NCBI GenBank assembly: GCA_937859855.1
Contig: CALMAR010000445.1
Location: 1 to 7,437 of the forward strand
Origin: an uncultured Kineosporia sp.
Lineage (GTDB): Bacteria; Actinomycetota; Actinomycetes; Actinomycetales; Kineosporiaceae
Direction of reading: 5' to 3'
Length of the DNA stretch: 7,437 nt
Shown: piece by piece, positions 1-5,484 of the stretch
How the letters are laid out: every line of letters begins with the position of its first letter
How positions within the stretch are numbered: the first letter of the stretch is position 1
Translations under genes and position numbers: made by a program
The notes under the pieces: generated by a model
Seen by the model: the letters and a program-made list of their open reading frames with translations, nothing else
Databases searched by the model: none
Told to the model about the DNA's origin: nothing

Positions 1-741
1 GGTGCGCAGCGGGCGGCGTCCCCGGCGGAGCTGGCCGCCGGATCGGACGCGGTGCTGACCTGCGTCAGCGACGATCCCGACTTGGAGGCTGTGGTCTTCG
101 GAACGGACGGCGCCGCGTCAACTCTGCCGAGAGGCGCGGTCCTGGTGGACGGCTCCACCACATCGCCGACCATGGCTCGGTCTCTGGCCGAACGACTGGC
201 TGAGAACGGCTGTCTGTTCGCGGATGCGCCGGTGTCGGGCGGGTCCGAGGGAGCACAGCGGGGCGCGTTGACCATCTTCGTCGGCGGGACGGACGAAGCG
301 GTGCGGCAGGCGATGCCGGTGCTGCAGACATTCGGGGCCCGGATCACCCATCTCGGACCGGCGGGATCGGGTCAGGCCGCGAAGGCGGTCAATCAGGTCA
401 TCCTGGCCGGCGGATACGCCGGTGTAGCTGAAGGCATGGTCCTCGCCCAGCGCTTCGGCCTGCCCGCCGAGGAACTGGTGACCGCGCTGTCGGCTGGAGC
501 GGCCAGCTCGTGGGTGCTGCAGCACCGCTCGGCGAACATGCTCTCGGACTCCTACCCGCTCGGATTCCGAACGTCTTTGCATCTGAAGGACATTCGGATC
601 GCGATACGGGAAGCCCAAGAACTTGGCCTGTCGCTCGCCGTCACCGGACTGGTGGCGGATCAAGAGAATGAACTGGTGGACATAGGCTTCGGCGACGAGG
701 ATGTGTCCAACCTCGCCCGTATCGTGCGCGGCAATGAGTAG
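1..741 (+). CDS. NAD(P)-dependent oxidoreductase, 3-hydroxyisobutyrate dehydrogenase family (5'-truncated)
   Basis: The reading frame is open from base 1, so the gene begins upstream; 246 residues are visible and the N-terminal dinucleotide-binding glycine motif is missing. What remains fits the beta-hydroxyacid dehydrogenase family: VLTCVSDD and VLVDGSTTSP from the late Rossmann fold, then the substrate-binding stretch DAPVSGGSEGAQRG from about visible residue 75. The catalytic-lysine motif GSGQAAKAVNQ follows, with Lys about residue 128 (codon 382-384), and then the all-helical C-terminal domain, including LHLKDIRIAI. Enzymes of this family oxidise or reduce short beta-hydroxy acids (3-hydroxyisobutyrate, tartronate semialdehyde, related compounds) in the cytoplasm. 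The substrate cannot be told from this part. About 40-50 N-terminal residues are probably outside the window. The acetyltransferase gene follows after 50 nt on the same strand. Confidence 0.9.
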   Translation, partial: GAQRAASPAELAAGSDAVLTCVSDDPDLEAVVFGTDGAASTLPRGAVLVDGSTTSPTMARSLAERLAENGCLFADAPVSGGSEGAQRGALTIFVGGTDEAVRQAMPVLQTFGARITHLGPAGSGQAAKAVNQVILAGGYAGVAEGMVLAQRFGLPAEELVTALSAGAASSWVLQHRSANMLSDSYPLGFRTSLHLKDIRIAIREAQELGLSLAVTGLVADQENELVDIGFGDEDVSNLARIVRGNE

Positions 742-780
742 TACAGCGAAAAGCGCTGGCGCTGGGCCCGATCTGCGGGC

Positions 781-785
781 AGGGG
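781..785 (+). promoter_or_regulatory. Ribosome binding site of the GNAT gene
   Basis: AGGGG lies 6 nt before the ATG at 792 and supports that start. No other in-frame start with a comparable site is seen in the 50-nt gap after the upstream gene. Confidence 0.6.
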
Positions 786-791
786 TGAATC

Positions 792-1664
792 ATGGACGTG
801 TTGGTCTTCGAGGACGCCGGCAGCCCTGAGGATGCTGCTTCTTTCGCAGCTCGGGTCGACCCGGTTCTGATGGCGCATCGGACCGCGACCAACGTCATCG
901 CCACCCGATTGAGCGATGCAGTTGCCGGTCGGCCGACCGGTTTGACTCGTTGGTATCTGGTTGAGGACGCCGGCGCGATCGTGGCCGCAGCCATGCACAG
1001 CATCGGATTGAATCTGATGCTTTCTCCTCTGCCAGAAGGAGATCGGTCCGACATCGCCCGCCTCCTGACTGATGTGTTGTCCAAGCGAGGCGACGAGCTG
1101 GGCGCCCTGAGCGGAAGTCATGCCGACGTAGCGGCCTTCGTCACTGCCTGGCAGCAGAGTGGCGGTGGCCCGGACCGGCTGATCATGAATGAGTGGATCC
1201 ACGAGCTTCACCACGCTCCAGCTGGACCGCCAGCACCGGGCTTGGGCCGGGCAGCTGGGCCGGGCGACCTCTCAGCGGTGGATGTATTGCTACGAGGCTT
1301 TTATCGGGAGACCTTTCCGGGCCGATCCCAGGCCAGTGTTACGGACGAGGCGGTCCAGCGAGTCCAGCGAGGCGGTCTGATGGTTTGGGAGTGCGAGGGT
1401 ATCCTGACGAGTCTGGCCGGACTGCATGGGCCCGCAGCTTCAGTGTGCCGGATCGGCCCGGTGTACACAGCGCCGGACTTCCGATGCCGGGGATTCGGTG
1501 CTGCCGTCACGGCCTGTGCCGCTCGCACCGGTTTCGGCCGCGGCGCGGAATACTGCATGCTGTACACCGATCAGAGCAACCCCACGTCCAACCGCGTCTA
1601 CGCCCGCTTGGGTTTCCAGCGTGTCGGAGCCAACGTGATGGTCTCGCTCGATTCGCCTTCATGA
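792..1664 (+). CDS. GNAT-family N-acetyltransferase, two-domain type
   Basis: A 290-residue protein with its GNAT signature in the C-terminal half. Motif A is RIGPVYTAPDFRCRGFGAA (residues 220-238), where R231-x-x-G234-x-G236 is the acetyl-CoA pyrophosphate-binding loop. Motif B follows as DQSNPTSNRVYARLGFQRVG, with Asn263 and Tyr270 in the usual places. The N-terminal half (1-145) lacks the loop but has a similar alternation and probably is a degenerate GNAT-like domain, as in other actinobacterial GNATs of about 280-300 residues. It should transfer acetyl from acetyl-CoA to an amine in the cytoplasm; the acceptor is unknown. The start has a good ribosome binding site. The stop TGA overlaps the ATG of the downstream kinase (ATGA), so the two are probably co-translated. 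Confidence 0.88.
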   Translation: MDVLVFEDAGSPEDAASFAARVDPVLMAHRTATNVIATRLSDAVAGRPTGLTRWYLVEDAGAIVAAAMHSIGLNLMLSPLPEGDRSDIARLLTDVLSKRGDELGALSGSHADVAAFVTAWQQSGGGPDRLIMNEWIHELHHAPAGPPAPGLGRAAGPGDLSAVDVLLRGFYRETFPGRSQASVTDEAVQRVQRGGLMVWECEGILTSLAGLHGPAASVCRIGPVYTAPDFRCRGFGAAVTACAARTGFGRGAEYCMLYTDQSNPTSNRVYARLGFQRVGANVMVSLDSPS

Positions 1665-2227
1665 CTTCACTCGATCCCGCGTCGTGGCCGTCCCGGGGCC
1701 TGACGACGAAGCTGGTCGGGGTGGACGGACACGGAGGCTCGGGTAAATCCACCCTGGCTTCGATGTTGTCGCAGCGATTCGCTGCCGAGATCGTTCACAC
1801 CGACGATTTCGCCAGCATGGCCAACCCGGTGAACTGGTGGCCATCGCTCATCTCGTATGTGCTGCATCCACTTTCCCAGGGTGGCACGAGCCTCAGCTAT
1901 CCCTTGTCGTCCTGGTGGGACGAGCAGCGCGATCCGGTGGTGGATCAGCCCGTCACGCCGATCACGATCCTCGAGGGGGTCAGCGCTCTGCGCTTGGAGT
2001 TCCGGCCCTATCTGAGCTTCGGCATTTTCGTGGATACGCCGTTCGAGCTGTGTTTCCAGCGGGGCATGGCCCGTGATCTGGCTGACGGACGGCCGTACGA
2101 CGAAGTGGAGCGCAACTGGCTGAAGTGGTACGCCGACGAAAACGTCTATCTGGAAAGGGATCGGCCTGACGTCTATGCCGATCTCGTCGTCGATGGCACC
2201 AAGCCGTTCGCTGAGCAGCTTGTTTAG
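1661..2227 (+). CDS. Uridine-kinase-like P-loop kinase
   Basis: A 188-residue protein. The Walker A loop is GHGGSGKS (residues 23-30), preceded by the hydrophobic strand KLVGVD. HTDDF (46-50) sits where uridine kinase and phosphoribulokinase relatives carry the catalytic or Mg-binding Asp. ITILEGVSAL (101-110) is the equivalent of the family's EG-x-x-A strand. FVDTPFELCFQRGMARD (123-139) resembles the strand and lid with Arg134 and Arg138. The C-terminus YADLVVDGT is typical of small actinobacterial proteins annotated as uridine kinase. It should phosphorylate a small molecule with ATP in the cytoplasm; without a clear nucleoside pocket, uridine as substrate is unproven. ATG 1661 is preferred over longer in-frame extensions because it overlaps the GNAT stop and starts just before the kinase fold. 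Translation probably depends on coupling, as no separate ribosome binding site is evident. Confidence 0.85.
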   Translation: MTSLDPASWPSRGLTTKLVGVDGHGGSGKSTLASMLSQRFAAEIVHTDDFASMANPVNWWPSLISYVLHPLSQGGTSLSYPLSSWWDEQRDPVVDQPVTPITILEGVSALRLEFRPYLSFGIFVDTPFELCFQRGMARDLADGRPYDEVERNWLKWYADENVYLERDRPDVYADLVVDGTKPFAEQLV

Positions 2228-2245
2228 CCGCGGCCTGAGGCGGCT
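2226..2245 (+). terminator. Hairpin at the kinase stop, possible terminator
   Basis: AGCCGC (2226-2231) and GCGGCT (2240-2245) form a perfect 6-bp GC-rich stem with an 8-nt loop, starting inside the TAG stop. There is no T-run after it, so it would be a non-canonical terminator. Its place between the kinase and the tRNA promoter region supports that reading. Confidence 0.4.
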
Positions 2246-2279
2246 CGACGGTGTGAGGCGTCCCGGTGGCCCGGCTGGG

Positions 2280-2285
2280 TAGAGT
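2280..2285 (+). promoter_or_regulatory. Candidate -10 element of the tRNA gene
   Basis: TAGAGT fits the TAnnnT pattern and lies 26 nt before the tRNA 5' end, leaving room for a short leader. No good -35 element is seen about 17 nt upstream, so the call is weak. Confidence 0.3.
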
Positions 2286-2311
2286 CCTCTGGGCAGCGAT
2301 GATGGTGCCAG

Positions 2312-2385
2312 GGGGCAGTAGCTCAACAGGTCAGAGCAGCGGACTCATAATCCGTCGGTCGCGGGTTCGAACCCCGCCTGCCCCA
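2312..2385 (+). tRNA. tRNA with CAU anticodon (elongator Met, or Ile2)
   Basis: A complete cloverleaf of 74 nt can be folded by eye. Acceptor arm: GGGGCAG (2312-2318) with CTGCCCC (2378-2384), discriminator A2385. D-arm: GCTC and GAGC around AACAGGTCA. Anticodon arm: GCGGA and TCCGT around the loop CTCATAA, giving anticodon CAT at 2346-2348. Variable loop: CGGTC. T-arm: GCGGG and CCCGC around TTCGAAC. The 3' CCA is not encoded (CTCC follows), so it must be added after transcription. The first pair G-C rules out the initiator type. Elongator tRNA-Met is most likely, but a tRNA-Ile whose CAU is converted with lysidine has the same anticodon. The 3' half is a typical attachment site for tyrosine integrases, and a remnant of one lies just downstream. 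Confidence 0.93.
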
Positions 2386-2390
2386 CTCCT

Positions 2391-2439
2391 TCTGAACTGC
2401 ATGTTCTCCGATTCCATGATCGTCTCTGAACATGATCGT
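2391..2439 (+). repeat. Short direct repeats between tRNA and integrase remnant
   Basis: CATGATCGT occurs exactly at 2415-2423 and 2431-2439 (16-nt period). TCTGAAC occurs at 2391-2397 and 2425-2431, with a third copy at 2895-2901 beyond the integrase remnant. GAAC-tgcat-GTTC (2394-2406) is a small dyad in the same stretch. Such clusters resemble protein-binding arm sites next to attachment sites, but the units are short and the function is a guess. Confidence 0.4.
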
Positions 2440-2881
2440 GGATCAAATCTGGTGCGAGCCTGTTGTAGCTTGCCCTCATGGCCACCACACGAGGGCGCAG
2501 GAAGCGACCGCGGGGCACGACGCGGATGCGGCCAAGTTGAAACTGAAGATCAAGCCGGATGCCTTCTTCTCGGCCGCCCCGGATTGCGAGTCGCCGCTGG
2601 TGCCGGACTCCGTCAGTCAGCGGTATGAGCGCATGGTCGGCCGCTTGGGAATCAGGACGACCCTGCACAAGCTCCGCCACTACAACGCCACCGAGTTCCT
2701 GGCCGCAGGAGTCGACCTCCGCACCGTCGCTGGTCGACTTGGCCACGGCGGAGGTGGCACGACTACCTTGCGCGTCTACGCCGCATGGGTCGACGAGGCG
2801 GGCGCCAACGCCGCCTCAATCGTGGCAAGCCGCATGCCGACCAGACCGGATGTGCGATCTGACGAAGACCGCACCCATTAA
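2432..2881 (+). pseudogene. Tyrosine recombinase (phage-type integrase), C-terminal remnant
   Basis: This open frame encodes only the end of an integrase. Homology probably starts around 2486 and is clear from KPDAFFSAAPDCESPLVPDS (41-60) onward. The second half of the active site is intact: His79-Lys-Leu-Arg82 in LHKLRHYNATEFLAAG, His105 in GRLGHGGGGTTTL, and the nucleophile Tyr116 in LRVYAAW. The core-binding domain, the first catalytic Arg box and the beta-hairpin Lys are absent. A full-length relative would be about 350-450 residues, so at least two thirds is lost and the remnant should be inactive. The residues before about 19 look like random translation, and the ATG at 2432 has no ribosome binding site, so the boundary is nominal. 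Its position 46 nt beyond a tRNA 3' end suggests the scar of an element once integrated at that tRNA. Confidence 0.85.
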
Positions 2882-2921
2882 ATTTAAAAGAAGATCTGAA
2901 CTCGGCTCACTGACCCACCAT

Positions 2922-2964
2922 GTGTGCCCGTTGTCCATGCTTCCGGTCGCTGGGCATGGCACAC
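2922..2964. other. Bulged inverted repeat after the integrase remnant
   Basis: GTGTGCC (2922-2928) pairs with GGCACAC (2958-2964). Inside it, ATGC (2937-2940) pairs with GCAT (2954-2957), giving a stem interrupted by an 8-nt bulge. It lies in the otherwise featureless 176-nt gap between the convergent integrase remnant and the DUF305 gene. That gap also holds an AT palindrome TTAAATTTAA at 2878-2887 that stands out in this GC-rich DNA. Confidence 0.4.
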
Positions 2965-3012
2965 CTAACGTTTCCCCGCGTTTTCGCTCTTGAATCATTG
3001 TTGTACCGCTTC

Positions 3013-3040
3013 GAGGGCCCTATCTTGTGGCTGGGGCCTC
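3013..3040. terminator. Imperfect hairpin downstream of the DUF305 gene
   Basis: GAGGGCCC (3013-3020) pairs with GGGGCCTC (3033-3040) at seven of eight positions around a 12-nt loop. It begins 18 nt after the DUF305 stop on the minus strand and faces the convergent integrase remnant, so it could end transcription of the metal operon. No T-run is present on either strand. Confidence 0.35.
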
Positions 3041-3057
3041 TTGGGCTTGAGCAGCTG

Positions 3058-3690
3058 TCACATGCCATCCAGCATCTGACTCATTTGTGCGACCTCGTTC
3101 GTCTGAGAGGTCTGAATAGCCTTGGCCAGCGCGATGGCCTGCGAGTTGACGCCGTCGGCCTGTTCGGCCTTGGCCATGCTGATGGCGCCTTGGTGATGAG
3201 CGGTCATTAGCTGCAGGAACATCCGGTCGAAGTCCTTCCCGGTAGCGGCGGCTAATTGATTCATCTGCGTGGGGCTCATCATTCCCATCTCTGACCCCAT
3301 GTCCATGCCTTCCATAGAGGTCCCCATGCTCATGGGCTGGTTCCAGGTCCACCGGGTCATCTGGCTAATCTCCGGGCTTTGCGCCGCTTCGATCCGGCGC
3401 GCGAGGTTCTTGACCTCCGCGCTAGAGGCTCGGGTCAATGCAAGTTTTGCCATGGCGATGGCGGCCTGATGGTGGACGATCATGGCTTGGGCGAACGAGA
3501 CGTCCGCTTGATTGTGCTCGGTATCGGCTGAACCCTCGCCATTTGGAGTTGCTGATGAGGACACTGTGGGCGTGGTGTGTGTCATGCCGGGAACAGACCC
3601 CGGCTGTTCTGATCCGCCGCCGCAGGCGGCCAGGGTGAGGGAGAGAACGGCTACTCCGGCCAGGCCGGCAAGACGGACATAGATGCGCAT
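3058..3690 (-). CDS. DUF305 domain-containing lipoprotein, Met/His-rich
   Basis: A 210-residue exported lipoprotein. The signal peptide has basic residues, a hydrophobic core and the lipobox LAAC, so Cys23 would be lipidated and the protein anchored outside the membrane. A flexible low-complexity linker (about 24-58) precedes the DUF305 domain. Its two halves carry the family's paired-His helices: FAQAMIVHHQAAIAMAKLAL (His73, His74) and MFLQLMTAHHQGAISMAKAE (His165, His166). Between them lies a Met-rich stretch (residues 120-138, nine Met). DUF305 proteins are common in copper and other metal loci and are thought to bind copper; the biochemical role is not established. ATG 3690 is chosen over ATG 3714 because AAGGAG lies 10 nt upstream of it, while the earlier start would put the ribosome binding site inside the gene. 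It is the last gene of the metal operon, 73 nt after the small membrane protein, so it may also have its own control. Confidence 0.88.
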   Translation of the reverse strand: MRIYVRLAGLAGVAVLSLTLAACGGGSEQPGSVPGMTHTTPTVSSSATPNGEGSADTEHNQADVSFAQAMIVHHQAAIAMAKLALTRASSAEVKNLARRIEAAQSPEISQMTRWTWNQPMSMGTSMEGMDMGSEMGMMSPTQMNQLAAATGKDFDRMFLQLMTAHHQGAISMAKAEQADGVNSQAIALAKAIQTSQTNEVAQMSQMLDGM

Positions 3691-3700
3691 GAGTGATGTG

Positions 3701-3706
3701 CTCCTT
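3701..3706 (-). promoter_or_regulatory. Ribosome binding site of the DUF305 gene
   Basis: On the minus strand AAGGAG lies 10 nt before the ATG at 3690. It decides between that start and an in-frame ATG eight codons earlier. Confidence 0.6.
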
Positions 3707-3763
3707 GAGGTCAAATGCGGTAGGGACGTCGCGGCAGCGACCTGCTGCGCTGGATTCCCTCAC

Positions 3764-3952
3764 CTAGATCCGCCAGATGCCTAAAGACGCTCGTTGAAAG
3801 GGTGGCGCCCAAAACCACCGTTCCGCGCGTAAGCGCCGCCTCAGCTGCCCTAGCTGATTCAGCAGCGGCGGCGTGATCAGAACGATGACGACCAGAGCAG
3901 CGGTCAGGACCAAATGGTTAGGTGGCAACGTCGCCTGGCACACCGAGGTCAT
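3764..3952 (-). CDS. Small membrane protein, second half of a probable split gene
   Basis: A 62-residue frame starting at an ATG that shares one base with the TGA of the preceding frame (TGATG); a GTG one codon earlier is also possible. It has one membrane segment, about residues 13-31 (HLVLTAALVVIVLITPPLL), then a basic stretch (RRRLRAERW) and the tail APPFQRASLGIWRI. A single Cys5 lies in SVCQATLPP. No catalytic motif is visible. The tail, a PP followed a few residues later by a hydrophobic end in RI, resembles the C-terminus of small actinobacterial membrane proteins of the DUF6153 kind. There, one polypeptide has an N-terminal and a later hydrophobic part. I infer that this and the preceding 90-residue frame were one gene, now either frameshifted or expressed as two coupled proteins. 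Family assignment is tentative. Confidence 0.5.
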   Translation of the reverse strand: MTSVCQATLPPNHLVLTAALVVIVLITPPLLNQLGQLRRRLRAERWFWAPPFQRASLGIWRI

Positions 3953-4224
3953 CACACGGCTTGCCGGCCTGGGCCATCCTTATGGCTGAGATTCGTTGTC
4001 GCGCTCTGGGTCTCGCTCATGACCGCCGATGCGCCCTGCAACTCGGTCATCGGCGGCGCGCTGGCAGCAGGGCGTTTCATGGCCGCCTGGGTTGACATCT
4101 CGCCGGATCGGCCGGTCATGTCAACGCCTCCGCACAGGCCGGGCATCTGGGTGTGCATTGCGGCAGTGCCGAAGACTAGGACCGCCAAGACGAGCCACCG
4201 TGCGCCCCCCCAGATGGCTCTCAT
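3952..4224 (-). CDS. Small membrane or exported Met-rich protein, first half of a probable split gene
   Basis: A 90-residue frame whose ATG overlaps the permease stop (ATGA), so it should be translated by coupling. It has one hydrophobic segment (about 9-22, RWLVLAVLVFGTAA), serving as signal anchor or signal peptide. Directly after it comes MHTQMPGLC, with His24 and Cys31. The rest is polar, low-complexity and rich in Met (M36, M43, M49, M59, M69) with few charges. Spaced Met, His and Cys outside the membrane suit soft-metal binding, which agrees with its place between the permease and the DUF305 lipoprotein. The layout, a short N-terminal membrane segment followed by an MH motif, resembles DUF6153-like actinobacterial proteins. 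Its stop TGA overlaps the next ATG; the second hydrophobic half is encoded there in another frame. No enzyme function is indicated. Confidence 0.55.
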   Translation of the reverse strand: MRAIWGGARWLVLAVLVFGTAAMHTQMPGLCGGVDMTGRSGEMSTQAAMKRPAASAPPMTELQGASAVMSETQSATTNLSHKDGPGRQAV

Positions 4225-5483
4225 CGCTTAGGCCTCGTATCCCCAGCCGAACCCGTGTGATTGTGTCCATGGTGCTGGCCATGGTCATTCCCGCGGTGAC
4301 CGGCGCCGTGCTGGTCTTCGGCGTGGTCGTGTCCGGTCATGTCGTCCGGGCCGCCATTCATCATCTGCATCATGGCCATGCCACCGGTCTGCAGGAATCG
4401 GATGATCAGCACGGCCGCCAGGAGCAGGAACACGATGTTGAGGAAGGTGGTGTAGTTCCAGGAGATGTGCACCATCTCGATCTGAGCATGTCGTTCGCCG
4501 GGGATGAGGCGGGCCAGGGTGAACACGACTTCGACGACGTATCCGGCGATGACGCTGGCTGCGTAGAAGGTCATGGTGAGGAAGAGGGTCATCCGGGTGC
4601 CGTAGTACTTCCGATAGATCAGCAGGATCGGCAGGATGAGCAGGTCGGCGAAGATGAAGCTGACCACCCCGCCGAAGCTGATGCCGCCGTTCCACAGCAC
4701 ACCGGCCAGGGGCACGTTCCCGATCGAGCAGACGAAGCTGAGGATGGCCACGACCGGGCCGATCAGGGGCCCCCAGATCTTGGCCAGCAGCGGATGATCC
4801 ACCAGGAAGAACGACTGCCAGAAGGTGTCCGGCACCCATGCGGCGATGGCTCCGGCGATGAGCAGGCCGATCACGATGTCGCGCAGTACCGCCGCCCACT
4901 CCATCACGAAGATGTGACTCACCGACGTAATCCCGGACGGGGAGGACAACCGCCGGAACAGCGAGCCACCTTTCGCGACGCTCATATCCATCGCAGCGTG
5001 GCCCTCCATCGAGCCGGCCAAGCCCTTGTTTGCTTGTGTGCGTGCGGCTTTCACCAGACCTGGGCGCAGGAAGAACCGGAACAGCATGGCCAGGACCGCG
5101 ACCATGACGGCGCCGCCGATGTACTCCGCGACCGCGAACTGCCAGCCGATCAGTAGGACCAGAATGATTCCAAGTTCGATGACCAGGTTCGTGGAGGCGA
5201 TCTCGAACGCCATCGCGGAGGTGAAGTTCGCGCCCTTGCGGAACAGCGAGCGGGCCAGCGCGACGGCAGCGTAGGAGCAGGACGAGGACGCAGCGCCTAG
5301 CCCGGAGGCGAGCGCCAGGGTGCGGGGCCGGTCATCGCCGAGCAGTCGGGTCACGGCTTCGCGGCGTACGACAGCTTGCACGATGGCGGAGAGCAGGAAG
5401 CCGAGAATCAGGGCCCAGGTGATTTCCCAGGTCATCGATCCGGCCAGCTCCAACGCGCGAGCAATTGCGCCGACGACATCCAT
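4221..5483 (-). CDS. Permease of the COG0701/ArsP_1 (DUF318) family with His-rich tail
   Basis: A 420-residue membrane protein with about eight to ten hydrophobic segments. The family's two related halves are recognisable: GLGAASSSCSYAAVALARSL (Cys69) in the first and SFVCSIGNVPLAGVLWNGG (Cys252) in the second. Each carries a conserved Cys at a helix break. AMAFEIASTNLVIELG (91-106) and FIFADLLILPILLIYRKYYG (277-296) are also typical. A soluble loop with GSMEGHAAMDMS (157-168) separates the halves. After the last helix come a Met-rich patch (369-375) and a His-rich tail with nine His (385-409), likely a cytoplasmic metal-binding extension. ArsP_1 members include exporters of organoarsenicals; this subgroup is frequent beside ArsR-type repressors and DUF305 genes in Actinobacteria, and its substrate is not established. 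ATG 5483 is chosen because GAGGAGG lies 6 nt upstream; a longer frame to 5645 would run across arsR and has no membrane character. Confidence 0.9.
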   Translation of the reverse strand: MDVVGAIARALELAGSMTWEITWALILGFLLSAIVQAVVRREAVTRLLGDDRPRTLALASGLGAASSSCSYAAVALARSLFRKGANFTSAMAFEIASTNLVIELGIILVLLIGWQFAVAEYIGGAVMVAVLAMLFRFFLRPGLVKAARTQANKGLAGSMEGHAAMDMSVAKGGSLFRRLSSPSGITSVSHIFVMEWAAVLRDIVIGLLIAGAIAAWVPDTFWQSFFLVDHPLLAKIWGPLIGPVVAILSFVCSIGNVPLAGVLWNGGISFGGVVSFIFADLLILPILLIYRKYYGTRMTLFLTMTFYAASVIAGYVVEVVFTLARLIPGERHAQIEMVHISWNYTTFLNIVFLLLAAVLIIRFLQTGGMAMMQMMNGGPDDMTGHDHAEDQHGAGHRGNDHGQHHGHNHTGSAGDTRPKR

Positions 5484-5484
5484 C

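Noticed and set aside
744..780. Two 5-bp stems (CAGCG/CGCTG and GCCCG/CGGGC) between the oxidoreductase and GNAT genes.
   Set aside because: Stems this short are common by chance in GC-rich DNA, and no T-run follows. They do not support a terminator.
1193..1660. A long in-frame extension of the kinase across the GNAT gene.
   Set aside because: The GNAT frame has clear motifs in this stretch, and the kinase fold starts only after the ATG at 1661.
2478..2540. A basic 20-residue frame starting MATTRGRRKRPRGT that looks like an integrase N-terminus, which would indicate an internal deletion.
   Set aside because: The overlapping frame of the C-terminal remnant already reads plausibly as integrase here (HTRAQEA onward), and no ribosome binding site is seen. 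The basic run is more likely a shadow of GC-rich codons.
3728..3741. GTCGC-ggca-GCGAC hairpin before the DUF305 gene.
   Set aside because: It has only five pairs and no sign of conserved function. It could modulate expression, but it is within chance expectation.
4205..4211. A run of seven C (G on the coding strand) near the start of the first half of the split gene, as a possible slippage or sequencing-error site.
   Set aside because: The start ATG and the hydrophobic segment on either side are in one frame, and the frame change of interest is about 250 nt further on. The run does not explain the split.
4029..5156. A 375-residue open frame on + opposite the permease.
   Set aside because: It is antisense to a clear membrane protein. 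Its composition (Asp, Glu, His, Gln and Arg runs) is the expected mirror of hydrophobic codons, and no domain or ribosome binding site is seen.
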